Shown: positions 8,343-16,933 of the stretch, in pieces
Numbering within the stretch: the first letter of the stretch is position 1
How the letters are laid out: each line of letters starts with the position of its first letter
Assembly: GCF_900637295.1 (NCBI RefSeq)
Contig: NZ_LR134363.1
Location: 2,356,001 to 2,420,000 of the forward strand
Length of the DNA: 64,000 nt
Source of the DNA: Actinomyces slackii
Lineage (GTDB): Bacteria; Actinomycetota; Actinomycetes; Actinomycetales; Actinomycetaceae
Direction of reading: 5' to 3'
The notes under the pieces: model-generated
Databases searched by the model: none
Told to the model about the DNA's origin: nothing
The model's input: the letters and a program-made list of their open reading frames with translations, nothing else
Made by a program: the position numbers and the translations under genes

Positions 8343-8443
8343 TGGCAGAGGGGGCCGCAGCCCGCCTCTGCCAGGTCGAGCTTGACGGGACCGGGCCCGA
8401 CGGCCCGGATCCCAGCACTCGTGATGACGCTCATGCGTCATCA
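8343..8443 (+). promoter_or_regulatory. Cluster of three dyads upstream of the second DMT gene
   Basis: Three perfect inverted repeats follow one another: TGGCAGAGG (8343-8351) with 8365-8373, CCGGGCC (8391-8397) with 8402-8408, and TGATGACGC (8422-8430) with 8435-8443. The last has a 4-base spacer and looks like a repressor site; the first two look like RNA hairpins. All lie within 140 bases upstream of the transporter start. I compared the loops with the guanidine-II (mini-ykkC) pattern and found no paired ACGR loops. Confidence 0.45.
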
Positions 8444-8480
8444 ATCCCATCGATCCGCTCACGAAAGAACCTCAACAACA

Positions 8481-9494
8481 ATGTCCCAGTCCACCGCGAC
8501 GACCGCCGCCAAGGCCCCAACGACGGCTGGCGAGTACGTCATGAACAAGAAGCTCGGCGCCATCGCCATGCTTCTGTCCGCCACCGGCATGGGCCTGGTC
8601 GGCACCATCAGCCGGGGCGCCACCGCCGGGCTCGCCGACGCCGACAAGTCCGTCATCGGATCCTTCCTGGCCTTCGGCCGCATGACCACCGGCTGCCTTG
8701 GATTCCTGCTCATCCTGTGGCTGACCAAGAAGGTCGGGCTGTTCCGCTCCACCAAGCTGAGCATGACCGTCATCCTGGGCGGAGTGTGCATCGGCCTGTC
8801 CCTGGGCTTCTACATCTCCTCCACCCTTATGACCTCGATCGCCAACGCGGTCTTCCTCATCTACACCGGCCCCCTGTTCTGCGCGATCCTCGCCCGCATC
8901 TTCCGCAAGGAGCACATCTCCGCCCTGGCGGCGGTCTTCCTCTCCCTGGTGTTCGTGGGCATGCTCCTGACCATTGGCATCATCGACTTCAAGAACGGCG
9001 GCTTCGTCTTCGGCCTGGACCTGTCAGCGACCTCCACGGAGTACCCCAACAAGGCGCTCGGTGACCTCTTCGGCCTGCTGTCCGGCGTCTTCTACGGCCT
9101 GGCCATGTTCTTCTACGGCTACCGCAAGGACATCGACTCCGTGGTGCGCGGTGTGTGGAACTTCCTGTGGGCGGCCGTGGCCACCCTCATCATGTCCATC
9201 ATCCTGAGCCCCTGGCACGGCGTGTCGACCTTCACCGCCTACAACTGGAGGTGGGCGGTGGCCCTGTTCCTCGTCTGCGGGCTGTTCGCCCTGGGCTTCC
9301 TCGTCGTGGCCGGGCGGAACCTGCCTGCTGTGGAGTACTCCACCATCGCCTACTGGGAGTGCCCGGTCGCGATCCTGTGCGGCCTGCTCGTGTGGGGTGA
9401 GAGCCTGACGCCCGTCGGGGTGATCGGCGGCCTGCTCATCGTCGGCGGCGGTCTGGCCCCGATCGTGCTGGACATGATGAAGCGCCGCGGCTGA
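8481..9494 (+). CDS. EamA/DMT-family transporter, second paralogue
   Basis: A 337-residue membrane protein with about ten hydrophobic segments and two EamA halves, paralogous to the transporter at 6462: both carry FLIYTGP in the first half and the loop YRKDIDSVVR (here near residue 214). The ATG at 8481 begins MSQSTATTAAKAPTT, a short polar N-terminus; Met20 (8538) just before the first helix is an alternative since neither has a strong ribosome binding site. The gene is preceded by a 210-base region packed with inverted repeats. Two DMT proteins flanking one creatininase suggest two related solutes, for example creatinine in and a product out. That is inference. Confidence 0.83.
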   Translation: MSQSTATTAAKAPTTAGEYVMNKKLGAIAMLLSATGMGLVGTISRGATAGLADADKSVIGSFLAFGRMTTGCLGFLLILWLTKKVGLFRSTKLSMTVILGGVCIGLSLGFYISSTLMTSIANAVFLIYTGPLFCAILARIFRKEHISALAAVFLSLVFVGMLLTIGIIDFKNGGFVFGLDLSATSTEYPNKALGDLFGLLSGVFYGLAMFFYGYRKDIDSVVRGVWNFLWAAVATLIMSIILSPWHGVSTFTAYNWRWAVALFLVCGLFALGFLVVAGRNLPAVEYSTIAYWECPVAILCGLLVWGESLTPVGVIGGLLIVGGGLAPIVLDMMKRRG

Positions 9495-9495
9495 C

Positions 9496-9592
9496 CCAAG
9501 GCTGGATGACGGCTGAAAGTCCTTGGCCTGTCTGTGACCTGCGGATATGATGGTCACAGGCAGGCACCGGCGCCTGCCGCATCCAGCCTTGG
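9496..9592 (+). other. Long-range inverted repeat around the MFS promoter
   Basis: CCAAGGCTGGATG (9496-9508) is exactly complementary to CATCCAGCCTTGG (9580-9592), 71 bases away. Between them lie a second dyad (9526-9565) and a third, GGCAGGC paired with GCCTGCC around ACCGGC, so mutually exclusive folds are possible. It begins 2 bases after the DMT stop, so it could act as terminator for that gene or as leader for the MFS gene. Confidence 0.4.
9523..9565 (+). promoter_or_regulatory. Promoter with overlapping operator for the MFS gene
   Basis: TTGGCC (9523-9528) and TATGAT (9546-9551) are 17 bases apart and resemble a vegetative promoter. CTGTGACC (9532-9539) and GGTCACAG (9552-9559) bracket the -10 element; the arms extend to 14 bases with one mismatch (9526-9539 and 9552-9565). 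A protein bound there would block transcription. The TetR product encoded downstream is the obvious candidate, by inference. Confidence 0.5.
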
Positions 9593-9643
9593 AGCGCCAT
9601 GCGCGCCCACATGATTGCATCCTGCACGGTAGAGAGCACCAAC

Positions 9644-11014
9644 ATGAGTACCAATGCCAACCATCAGCACGCGACTCACCCAGATGAGCATGAGAGGGCG
9701 GTTGCGCTGAGCCGCGCCGCCAAGGCCAGCTTCATCGGCAACTTCATCGAGTGGTTCGACTACGCCTCCTACGGCTACCTCGCTGTGATCATCGGTCGCG
9801 TCTTCTTCCCCGAGTCGGAGTCCGGGCTTCAGACACTGTCCGCCTTCGCGGTGTTCGCCATGTCCTTCATCCTGCGCCCCGTGGGAGCCGTCGTGTGGGG
9901 CGCCTGGGGAGACCGCTGGGGCCGCCGCTGGGCGCTGTCCTGGTCCATCCTCATCATGTCCGGATCGACCTTCCTCATCGGCATCCTGCCCGGATTCGCC
10001 GCTATCGGCTGGTGGGCCGCGATCCTTCTTCTCCTCCTGCGCATGGTCCAGGGCTTCTCGGCCTCCGGGGAGTACGCCGGAGCCGGCACCTTCCTGGCGG
10101 AGTACGCCCCTGCCTCCAAGCGGGGCATGTACACCAGCCTGGTTCCCGCCTCCACCGCCACGGGCCTGCTGGCCGGCTCCCTCATGGTCTCGGGCATGCT
10201 CGTCGTCATGGATGATGCCGCCATGCAGTCCTGGGGCTGGCGGATCCCCTTCCTGCTGGCCGGGCCCCTGGGTCTCATCGGCCGCTACATCCGTGTCCAC
10301 CTGGAGGACTCCCCCGTCTACCAGGCCATGGTCGAGGAGCTGCCCTCAGAGCCCAAGTCCTCCAACTGGGCCGAGCCGCTGCGTCTCCTCGCCTACAACC
10401 ACCTCGGTGACGTCCTCATCACCTTCGGCGTGTCCTGTCTCAATGCCGTGGCCTTCTACATGCTGCTGAGCTACATGCCCACCTACGTCCATGAGGAGCT
10501 CGGCTTCAGCCAGGACACCGCGACCATGGCCACCTCGATCATGCTCACGGTCTACATCGCCGCGATCTTCTTCATGGGGCATCTCTCGGACTCCTTCGGG
10601 CGCCGCAAGATGCTCATCGCGGCCTGCGTGGCCTTCATCGTCCTGACCGTGCCGCTCTTCTACGTCATGACGCATGCCGCCGGGATGCTCTGGGTGGTCA
10701 TCGCATGCCAGATCGTCTTCGCTCTCATCCTCACGGCCAATGACGGCACCCTGGCCACCTTCCTGGCCGAGTCCTTCCCCACCAATGTCCGCTACTCCGG
10801 ATTCGCCCTGTCCTTCAACGGTGCCAATGCCCTGCTGGGTGGAACCACGCCGCTCATCGTCACGTGGCTCATCAAGGTCACTGGCGTCACCCTGGTGCCC
10901 GCCTTCTACCTGACTGCCGTTGCGATCATCGCGATGATCGCGATCGTCAAGTCCCGGGTCATTCATGGCTCCGAGCTCACCGAGGCCGTCGGCGAGGGCG
11001 CCTCGGATGAGTAG
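9644..11014 (+). CDS. MFS transporter, metabolite:H+ symporter (MHS) type
   Basis: A 456-residue major facilitator with 12 predicted helices, of the branch that includes ProP and the alpha-ketoglutarate, citrate and shikimate permeases. The signature NFIEWFDYASYGYLA lies near residue 32, the loop 2-3 motif GAWGDRWGRR at about 88-97, and the second-half equivalent GHLSDSFGRRK near 317. MSTNANHQ at 9644 is chosen as start because the in-frame upstream extension contains no helix and overlaps a structured leader. Members import small zwitterions and organic acids by proton symport; creatine, creatinine or an amino acid would fit the island. It probably replaces the missing arcD as an uptake system, but this is speculation. 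Confidence 0.87.
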   Translation: MSTNANHQHATHPDEHERAVALSRAAKASFIGNFIEWFDYASYGYLAVIIGRVFFPESESGLQTLSAFAVFAMSFILRPVGAVVWGAWGDRWGRRWALSWSILIMSGSTFLIGILPGFAAIGWWAAILLLLLRMVQGFSASGEYAGAGTFLAEYAPASKRGMYTSLVPASTATGLLAGSLMVSGMLVVMDDAAMQSWGWRIPFLLAGPLGLIGRYIRVHLEDSPVYQAMVEELPSEPKSSNWAEPLRLLAYNHLGDVLITFGVSCLNAVAFYMLLSYMPTYVHEELGFSQDTATMATSIMLTVYIAAIFFMGHLSDSFGRRKMLIAACVAFIVLTVPLFYVMTHAAGMLWVVIACQIVFALILTANDGTLATFLAESFPTNVRYSGFALSFNGANALLGGTTPLIVTWLIKVTGVTLVPAFYLTAVAIIAMIAIVKSRVIHGSELTEAVGEGASDE

Positions 11015-11131
11015 GTGACGATGACACGCCCTGGGACCAGCGGCTGAGACATCAGCGCGCTCACCAGGAACGCTGCAGGGCTCCGGCCTACGATGGCCGT
11101 CATGGTTGATGCCACGATAACGGAGGAGATC

Positions 11132-11785
11132 ATGGAGACAACCGCCCTCACGCAGGTCGTGCCCGATTCCGGTCTACCGGACTCGGGCACGACTCCCCGG
11201 GGAAACGACCGCCGGCAGGCCATCATCGAGGCCGCTGCGGCACAACTACGAGAGTCCGGGCCATCGGGGGTCAGCCACCGCAGCGTGGCAAAACGGGCGG
11301 GATGCTCGCTGTCTGCCACCACCTACTACTTCAAGGGCCTCGATGACCTGCTCCACCACGCGGGCCTGCACAATATCTCGCTGTGGGCCGCCCGCGCGGA
11401 GCGCGTGGCCGACCAGGTCGAGTCCCTGTCCGGGCCGCTGCGCATCGAGCAGCGGGTCTCCCACCTGCTGCGAGCCACCCTTCCCGCGCAGGGTCCCTAT
11501 ATGGGCCACTACCTTCAGCTGATCGCCGCGGGGACCTCGGCCCCGGTGGAGCAGGCCTACCGCGAGGGGCGCCAGCGCCTCAATGCCGCCGTCTCCCGGG
11601 TCCTGGAACACCTGGGCAGTCCTGTGGAGCCCGAGATGGTCATCGCGGTGGTCGACGGCGCCGCTGTCACGGCCCTGAGCGAAGGCCGTGACGTGCGCGC
11701 CACCGCTGCGCAGTACCTGACCATCCTCATCAGCGCGGCCAACGGTCTGCCGGTGCCGCAGGTCGTGGAGACCCGCAGCACCTGA
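11132..11785 (+). CDS. TetR-family transcriptional regulator
   Basis: A 218-residue repressor-type protein. The helix-turn-helix is clear at about residues 32-70: RRQAIIEAAAAQL, then SHRSVAKRAGCSLSATTYYF, then GLDDLLHHAG. The C-terminal ligand domain is helical and unclassified. The start is placed at ATG 11132 because GGAGGAG lies 5 bases upstream; an earlier in-frame ATG at 11093 lacks one. Being last in the plus-strand island, it likely controls some of it. A 32-base inverted repeat sits inside its own 5' coding end. The gene converges on priA with 32 bases between stops. Confidence 0.85.
   Translation: METTALTQVVPDSGLPDSGTTPRGNDRRQAIIEAAAAQLRESGPSGVSHRSVAKRAGCSLSATTYYFKGLDDLLHHAGLHNISLWAARAERVADQVESLSGPLRIEQRVSHLLRATLPAQGPYMGHYLQLIAAGTSAPVEQAYREGRQRLNAAVSRVLEHLGSPVEPEMVIAVVDGAAVTALSEGRDVRATAAQYLTILISAANGLPVPQVVETRST
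11159..11190. promoter_or_regulatory. Inverted repeat inside the 5' end of the TetR gene
   Basis: GTGCCCGATTCCGGT (11159-11173) and ACCGGACTCGGGCAC (11176-11190) are complementary at 14 of 15 positions with a 2-base spacer. It encodes a small PDSG-LPDSG peptide repeat just before the DNA-binding domain. It could be an autoregulatory operator or an mRNA hairpin that lowers translation of the regulator. Confidence 0.5.
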
Positions 11786-11817
11786 GCCTCACCCAGCTCA
11801 CCATGGCTCACCACAGC

Positions 11818-13872
11818 TCACCACAGCACGGTGGGATCCACCTCGACGCGCACCGGCTCCTCGCGCCTGATGGAGCGCTCCCGCATGGCCAGGAGCAGGG
11901 CCCTGGCCAGGTCGTGGCCGCGGGACAGGGGCGCTCTGACCAGCGCCCGCGCCGTCGGCGCCTGGGCGGGCTCGCGGCGGGGCATGACTGGCCCCAGCAC
12001 CTCGAAGCCGCTCGATAGTTGTGCGGCCAGGCTCTCCACCTCGCGCTGCGGGCCATCGATCCTGGCGGCCCGCCAGGCCGGCGGCAGGTGGAGCTCGGCC
12101 CTGTCAGCCAGTTCACGACTCGCGTATCCGGCATGATCCCAGCGCAGGAAGGCCTGGGACACCGTCTGATCGGGATGGCCCAGGAGCATGACTCGAGCAT
12201 CGGGTCGCGCGAGCACGGCCGCATTCGTCCAGCGCCGCAAGGCCTCACTGCCCGCACCAAGATCCGCCCGGGCTGACAGCGCCGCGCCGTCGAGCAGCAG
12301 CACGGCCCGGTAGCCTCCCTGAGCCACGGGCTCAGCGCCCGGGGTGGCCACGACCAACCGGGGCGAGTCGTCGACCGAGCGCAGCACGCCGTGGTCCTCC
12401 CTGGCACCCGAGATCACCACCGGGGTGCCTGGCAGTGCCCTGCCCAGCTCCTCACCGGTGCGCGTCGAGCCGACCACTACCATGCGCAGTGCCTGCCCGC
12501 CGCATTCGGTGCAGGTCCAGGCTCCTTGGGGCCTGGCGCACCAGCGGCAGAAGGTCCTGTGGTCGCGGAGCATCGCCAGCGGTCCGCCGCAGTGCCTGCA
12601 GCGCGCCGCAGTGCGGCAATCGGCGCAGGCGACCATGGGGGCGTATCCGGATCGGGGCACCTGGACCAGAACCGGGCCCTCGGTCAGCCCTTCCTTGAGG
12701 AGCCGGTGCGCCAGGGAGGGGATGCGCGCCGATCCTGAGGCGCCCTCGGCATCCAGCTCGGGAAGACCGGGAACCTCGATCCTCGGGGCGCATTGGCGCC
12801 TGAGCTCCCTGGGGGCCAGCAGGTCAGCGCACCATCCCTGCTCAACGAGGGACTGGGCCTCCACGGTGCGGGTGTACCCGGCCAGGAGGAGCCCGGCGCC
12901 CTCCAGGGAGGAGCGCAGCGCCAGCACCGTGCGCGCGTGGACATAGGGGGCGCGGCGCTCATCGAGGCGGTGGTCGCCGTCATCCCAGATGACGGCCAGT
13001 CCCAGGCGATGAACCGGGGCGAAGGCTGCGGCGCGCGTGCCCACCACAACGCGGGAGCGCCCCAGCAGCAGCTTGAGAAAGGCCCGGTAGCGTCGAGCGG
13101 GCCCGTGCTCGGCGGACAGGACGACGACGTCCTCGTCCTGAAGGGCGCCGCTCAGCGAATCGGCCAGCTCATCGGCCTGGTCGGTGGTCGCCACCACGAT
13201 GAGCACGCCACGATCGCCGGCCAGGGCTGCACGCACGGCAAGGGCCAGGCATTGCGCCCGGGCGCCCGAGCCACCCGGGGGCAGCGCGCACCAGGCGCCA
13301 CGGGGGGCACCGCCGTCGGCCAGCTCGCTGAGGAACTGCGGGCCGCCGTCATAGGACTCCCAGACGGCGGGCTGGGGGGCCTGCCAGGTGGCCAGGCGGA
13401 CCGGGGCCTGATCGCGCATGGCGGCCTCGGTGGTGGCATGACGCTGAGGGACGGCCAGGCGCACAAGATCAGCACGAATGCCCGCCTGACGCGCTGCCAG
13501 GGCATCGATGAGGCGCCTGGAGGCCTCGGGCAGCACCGGCAGATCGGAGACCACCCGCCGCACCTGAGTCAACAGCCCCAGGTGGGTGGTGGTCGAGGCG
13601 CGCTCCCACACCCATCCGCGCATCTCCTGACCGCCGAAGCGCACCATCACCTGCGTGCCGGGGCGGGCCTGCTCGGCGAGCTCCGCGGGCACGGCGTAGT
13701 CGAAGACACGGTCCAGATGCGGCACCGAGGAGTCCAGCAGCACGCGCGCCACGGGACGGTCCACGCCCGCAACGCGCACGGTGCGCGAGGACGCCTCGGG
13801 AATGTCCAAGAGCTCGCCCTGGGTGCCGAGCGGGGCCGGCTCACTCAGCCCCGCTCCCCCGCTCAGCCCCAT
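11818..13872 (-). CDS. priA: Primosomal protein N' (PriA), actinobacterial helicase-defective type
   Basis: Replication-restart protein that recognises stalled forks. The protein (684 residues from this start) keeps the N-terminal DNA-binding part (VARVLLDSSVPHLDRVFDY) and a zinc-binding block in the middle-to-C-terminal half with CADC, CRHC, CRWC and CTEC pairs. The helicase motifs are degenerate: the Walker A position reads LPPGGSGARA without GKT, and the DEAH box reads WDDGDH. This agrees with actinobacterial PriA being a non-helicase scaffold. The ATG at 13872 follows GGGGGAG; an upstream GTG (13899) overlaps the metK stop as GTGA and would add 9 residues. It lies last in the metK-side operon, next to the island. 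Confidence 0.9.
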   Translation of the reverse strand: MGLSGGAGLSEPAPLGTQGELLDIPEASSRTVRVAGVDRPVARVLLDSSVPHLDRVFDYAVPAELAEQARPGTQVMVRFGGQEMRGWVWERASTTTHLGLLTQVRRVVSDLPVLPEASRRLIDALAARQAGIRADLVRLAVPQRHATTEAAMRDQAPVRLATWQAPQPAVWESYDGGPQFLSELADGGAPRGAWCALPPGGSGARAQCLALAVRAALAGDRGVLIVVATTDQADELADSLSGALQDEDVVVLSAEHGPARRYRAFLKLLLGRSRVVVGTRAAAFAPVHRLGLAVIWDDGDHRLDERRAPYVHARTVLALRSSLEGAGLLLAGYTRTVEAQSLVEQGWCADLLAPRELRRQCAPRIEVPGLPELDAEGASGSARIPSLAHRLLKEGLTEGPVLVQVPRSGYAPMVACADCRTAARCRHCGGPLAMLRDHRTFCRWCARPQGAWTCTECGGQALRMVVVGSTRTGEELGRALPGTPVVISGAREDHGVLRSVDDSPRLVVATPGAEPVAQGGYRAVLLLDGAALSARADLGAGSEALRRWTNAAVLARPDARVMLLGHPDQTVSQAFLRWDHAGYASRELADRAELHLPPAWRAARIDGPQREVESLAAQLSSGFEVLGPVMPRREPAQAPTARALVRAPLSRGHDLARALLLAMRERSIRREEPVRVEVDPTVLW

Positions 13873-13895
13873 GGCGACTCCCCCATACTCGCCGA

Positions 13896-15101
13896 TCACA
13901 CCGCCTGGCGCAGGGCCTCGACGCGGTCCGTGGCCTCCCAGGCGAAGCCGGGACGGCCGAAGTGCCCGTAGACACTGGTGGCCCGGTAGATGGGGCGCAG
14001 CAGGTCCAGGTCGCGCACGATGGCCGCGGGCCGCAGGTCGAAGACCTCCTCGACGGCGGCCTGGATGCGAGCGGGGGCCACTGACTCGGTGCCGAAGGTC
14101 TCCACGTACAGGCCCACGGGTCGCGCCGAGCCGATCGCATAGGCCACCTGGATCTCGCAGCGGCGCGCCAGGCCCGCCGCCACGACGTTCTTGGCCACCC
14201 AGCGCATGGCGTAGGAGGCCGAGCGGTCCACCTTGGAGGGGTCCTTGCCCGAGAAGGCGCCGCCTCCGTGACGGGACATGCCCCCATAGGTGTCCACGAT
14301 GATCTTGCGTCCGGTCAGGCCGGCATCCCCAACCGGTCCGCCGATGACGAACTGCCCGGAGGGGTTGACCAGCAGGTCCATGGAGGAGGCGTCCAGCTCC
14401 AGGCCCTGGGCCGCCTGCTCCTGAAGAACCGGGGCGATGACCTGGGAGGAGATGGCATCGGTGAGCCAGGCGCGACTGCGGTTCTCATCGTGCTGGGTGG
14501 ACACGACCACGGTCTCCAGACTGACGGCGCGATCGCCGTCGTATCCGATGGTCACCTGGGTCTTGCCGTCGGGGCGCAGGCCCTCCACGATTCCTCTCTT
14601 GCGAACCTCGGCCAGGCGCTCGGCCAGGCGGTGGGCCAGATGAATCGGGGCGGGCATGAGGGCGGAGGTCTCATCACAGGCGTAGCCGAACATGAGGCCC
14701 TGGTCCCCGGCGCCCTGAAGGTCAAGAGGATCAATGGCCTGAGCATCGACCCGCGCCTCCAGGGCCTTGTCCACGCCGGCGGCGATATCCGGGGACTGCT
14801 GACCGATGGAGACTGACACGCCGCAGGAGCGGCCGTCGAAGCACACATCGGAGGAGGTGTAGCCGATCCGCGTGATCTCGGAGCGAACGATCTCGGGGAT
14901 CTCGACATAGGCGCGCTCGGTGGTGACCTCGCCGGCCACATGCACCAGGCCGGTTGTCACCATCGTCTCCACTGCCACGCGCGCGGTGGGGTCCTGCTCG
15001 AGGATGGCATCCAGAATCGCGTCGGAGACCCGGTCGCAGATTTTATCGGGGTGTCCCTCAGTGACGGATTCGGAGGTGAACAGGCGCAGAGATGATGTCA
15101 C
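13896..15101 (-). CDS. metK: S-adenosylmethionine synthetase
   Basis: Makes S-adenosylmethionine from methionine and ATP in the cytoplasm. With a GTG start at 15101 the product is 401 residues beginning [19 protein letters not shown], which matches the family's N-terminus; an in-frame ATG at 15149 adds 16 residues not seen in the family. Signature [12 protein letters not shown] is at about 118-129 and [16 protein letters not shown] around 265-280, with the P-loop-like and metal-binding residues intact. It lies 44 bases downstream of coaBC and abuts priA. Confidence 0.96.
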   Translation of the reverse strand: MTSSLRLFTSESVTEGHPDKICDRVSDAILDAILEQDPTARVAVETMVTTGLVHVAGEVTTERAYVEIPEIVRSEITRIGYTSSDVCFDGRSCGVSVSIGQQSPDIAAGVDKALEARVDAQAIDPLDLQGAGDQGLMFGYACDETSALMPAPIHLAHRLAERLAEVRKRGIVEGLRPDGKTQVTIGYDGDRAVSLETVVVSTQHDENRSRAWLTDAISSQVIAPVLQEQAAQGLELDASSMDLLVNPSGQFVIGGPVGDAGLTGRKIIVDTYGGMSRHGGGAFSGKDPSKVDRSASYAMRWVAKNVVAAGLARRCEIQVAYAIGSARPVGLYVETFGTESVAPARIQAAVEEVFDLRPAAIVRDLDLLRPIYRATSVYGHFGRPGFAWEATDRVEALRQAV

Positions 15102-15145
15102 TCGGCAATGGTAACCATGCGGCACCGACAACAATCGGTGGCGTG

Positions 15146-16468
15146 TCACACGGGGGCGGACCCTGGACCACCGTCCAGGCGCTCGCCGATCAGGGCGATC
15201 AGCGCGCGGGCGACGTCCTCCTTGCTCCCCTGGGCCTGCGCGACACGCTCGCCCTTGCGGTCCAGCACGATGACGCTGTTGGGCACCTCGCCGAATCCGC
15301 GCCCGCCCCCGACCTGGTTGACGGCCAGGAGGTCCGCGCCCTTGCGCCGGGCCTTGGCCGCGCCGTGCTCCAGCACCCCGGCGGCCTCGTCGCCGGTCTC
15401 GGCGGCGAATCCCATGACGATCTGGCCGGGCCGGGGCGGATCGGCAACCAGGCCGGCCAGAATGTCCGGATTCTCCGTCAGGTCGATCGCAGCAGGTGAG
15501 GCGGCTGGACCGTCTGGACCGTCTGCGGCGTCATGCTTCTTGATCTTGGTGGCGGCCACGCGGGCGGGTCGGTGATCGGCGACGGCGGCGGCCATGATGA
15601 CGGCATCGGCATCCGTCGCGGCCCGACGCACGGCGGCCTCCATCTCCAGGGCGGTTCCCGCCGGGACGGTCTCCACTCGCGCGGGCAGGGCCGCCAGCAG
15701 CTCGGGGCTGACATGCGCCTGCACCAGGGTGACGCGCGCCCCGCACTGCGCCGCCGCTGCGGCAAGGGCGCAGCCCTGCCTCCCCGAGGACCAGTTGCCC
15801 AGGAATCGCACCGGGTCGATCGGCTCTCGGGTGCCTCCTGCGGAGACCACGATGTGCCGGCCTGTCAGGTCCGGCGCCCCCGGGTGGGCGGGGCCGGCTG
15901 GAGCCGTCGCGCGTCTGAGCAGGGCCAGGGCCTCGTGGACGATCCGCTCGGGCTCGGGCAGGCGGCCAAGACCCGAGTCCTTTCCGGTCAGGGGCCCGTC
16001 ATCGGGGTCCATGACCATCAGGCCGCGGCTGCGGAGCCGGCTGACGTTCTCCTGGGTGGCGGCGTTGAGCCACATCTGGGTGTGCATGGCTGGGGCGATG
16101 AGCACCGGCGCCGCGGTGGTGAGAAGGGTGGCCGTGAGCATGTCATCGGCCCGGCCCGCCCTGACCCGGGCGATGAGGTCTGCTGAGGCGGGAGCGACGA
16201 CCACCAGGTCGGCCCACTCGGCCACCGCCACATGCTCGACGGCGGCGGGATCCTCGAAGATGCCGCTGGCGATGGGCTGCCCGCTGATCGCGGCCAGCGC
16301 TGGGGCGCCGATGAAGCGCAGCGCGGACTGCGTGGCCACCACCTTGACCTCGTGCCCCGCCTCGCGCAGCTGCCGGATGATGAAAGGGGCCTTGTAGGCC
16401 GAGATGGAGCCGGAGACCCCCAGGACGATGCGCGCGGTGCCCCTGCGGGGCGAGGAATGCGCCTGCAT
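15146..16468 (-). CDS. coaBC: Bifunctional phosphopantothenoylcysteine decarboxylase/phosphopantothenate-cysteine ligase
   Basis: Catalyses two consecutive steps of coenzyme A synthesis. The 440-residue protein has an N-terminal flavoprotein CoaC domain (about 12-190) with [11 protein letters not shown], the [15 protein letters not shown] segment and the PAMHTQMW substrate loop, followed by a CoaB ligase domain (about 200-430) with [24 protein letters not shown] and AAAVADHRP. The cytidylyl-transfer lysines near KIKK are present. It is 18 bases downstream of rpoZ, in the usual actinobacterial order gmk-rpoZ-coaBC-metK-priA. Confidence 0.95.
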   Translation of the reverse strand: MQAHSSPRRGTARIVLGVSGSISAYKAPFIIRQLREAGHEVKVVATQSALRFIGAPALAAISGQPIASGIFEDPAAVEHVAVAEWADLVVVAPASADLIARVRAGRADDMLTATLLTTAAPVLIAPAMHTQMWLNAATQENVSRLRSRGLMVMDPDDGPLTGKDSGLGRLPEPERIVHEALALLRRATAPAGPAHPGAPDLTGRHIVVSAGGTREPIDPVRFLGNWSSGRQGCALAAAAAQCGARVTLVQAHVSPELLAALPARVETVPAGTALEMEAAVRRAATDADAVIMAAAVADHRPARVAATKIKKHDAADGPDGPAASPAAIDLTENPDILAGLVADPPRPGQIVMGFAAETGDEAAGVLEHGAAKARRKGADLLAVNQVGGGRGFGEVPNSVIVLDRKGERVAQAQGSKEDVARALIALIGERLDGGPGSAPV

Positions 16469-16486
16469 TGGCGTGGGCGCCCGTGC

Positions 16487-16888
16487 CTAGAACTCGATGT
16501 CGTCCAGGCTGGTGGTCTCAGCCTCGGAGTCTCCCAGGGAGAGGGGGGCGTCCAGGTCGATGTCGGAGAACATGTCCTCCTCCGCGGCGCGACGGGCCTC
16601 CTCGGCCTCGGCGCGGCGGGCGCGGGCGACATCCCCGGGAATGACCTCGAGCTTGTCCGCCGCGATCTCGCGCAGTGCGATGCCCAGGGACTTCTCCTCC
16701 AACTCGGTCTCGACCAGGGGGCCGAAGAACTCGAACTGGTTGTCCTCGAGCTGCTGGGTGTAGGTGTTGATCTGCCGGGCGCGCTTGGCCGCCTCCACCA
16801 CCAGGCCGTACTTGGAGTCGACCTTCGCCAGGAGGTCGTCGATCGGCGGGTTGGTGATGCCCTCGGGCTGGGGTGAGGTTCCGAGCAT
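16487..16888 (-). CDS. rpoZ: RNA polymerase omega subunit
   Basis: Small subunit that helps assemble the beta-prime subunit into RNA polymerase. The conserved core [23 protein letters not shown] and RARQIN covers residues 13-41, followed by [14 protein letters not shown] near 67-80, which is typical for actinobacteria. At 133 residues it is somewhat long because of an acidic, low-complexity C-terminal tail after about residue 90. It lies between gmk and coaBC. Confidence 0.93.
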   Translation of the reverse strand: MLGTSPQPEGITNPPIDDLLAKVDSKYGLVVEAAKRARQINTYTQQLEDNQFEFFGPLVETELEEKSLGIALREIAADKLEVIPGDVARARRAEAEEARRAAEEDMFSDIDLDAPLSLGDSEAETTSLDDIEF

Positions 16889-16933
16889 GTGTGTGACTCC
16901 GGTTCTTGAGGGTAGATGCTGCGCCGGGACAGT

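Noticed and set aside
8343-8443. Guanidine-II (mini-ykkC) riboswitch
   Set aside because: Because the island handles guanidino compounds I compared the hairpin loops with the paired ACGR loops of this class. The loops here are different, so I do not claim it.
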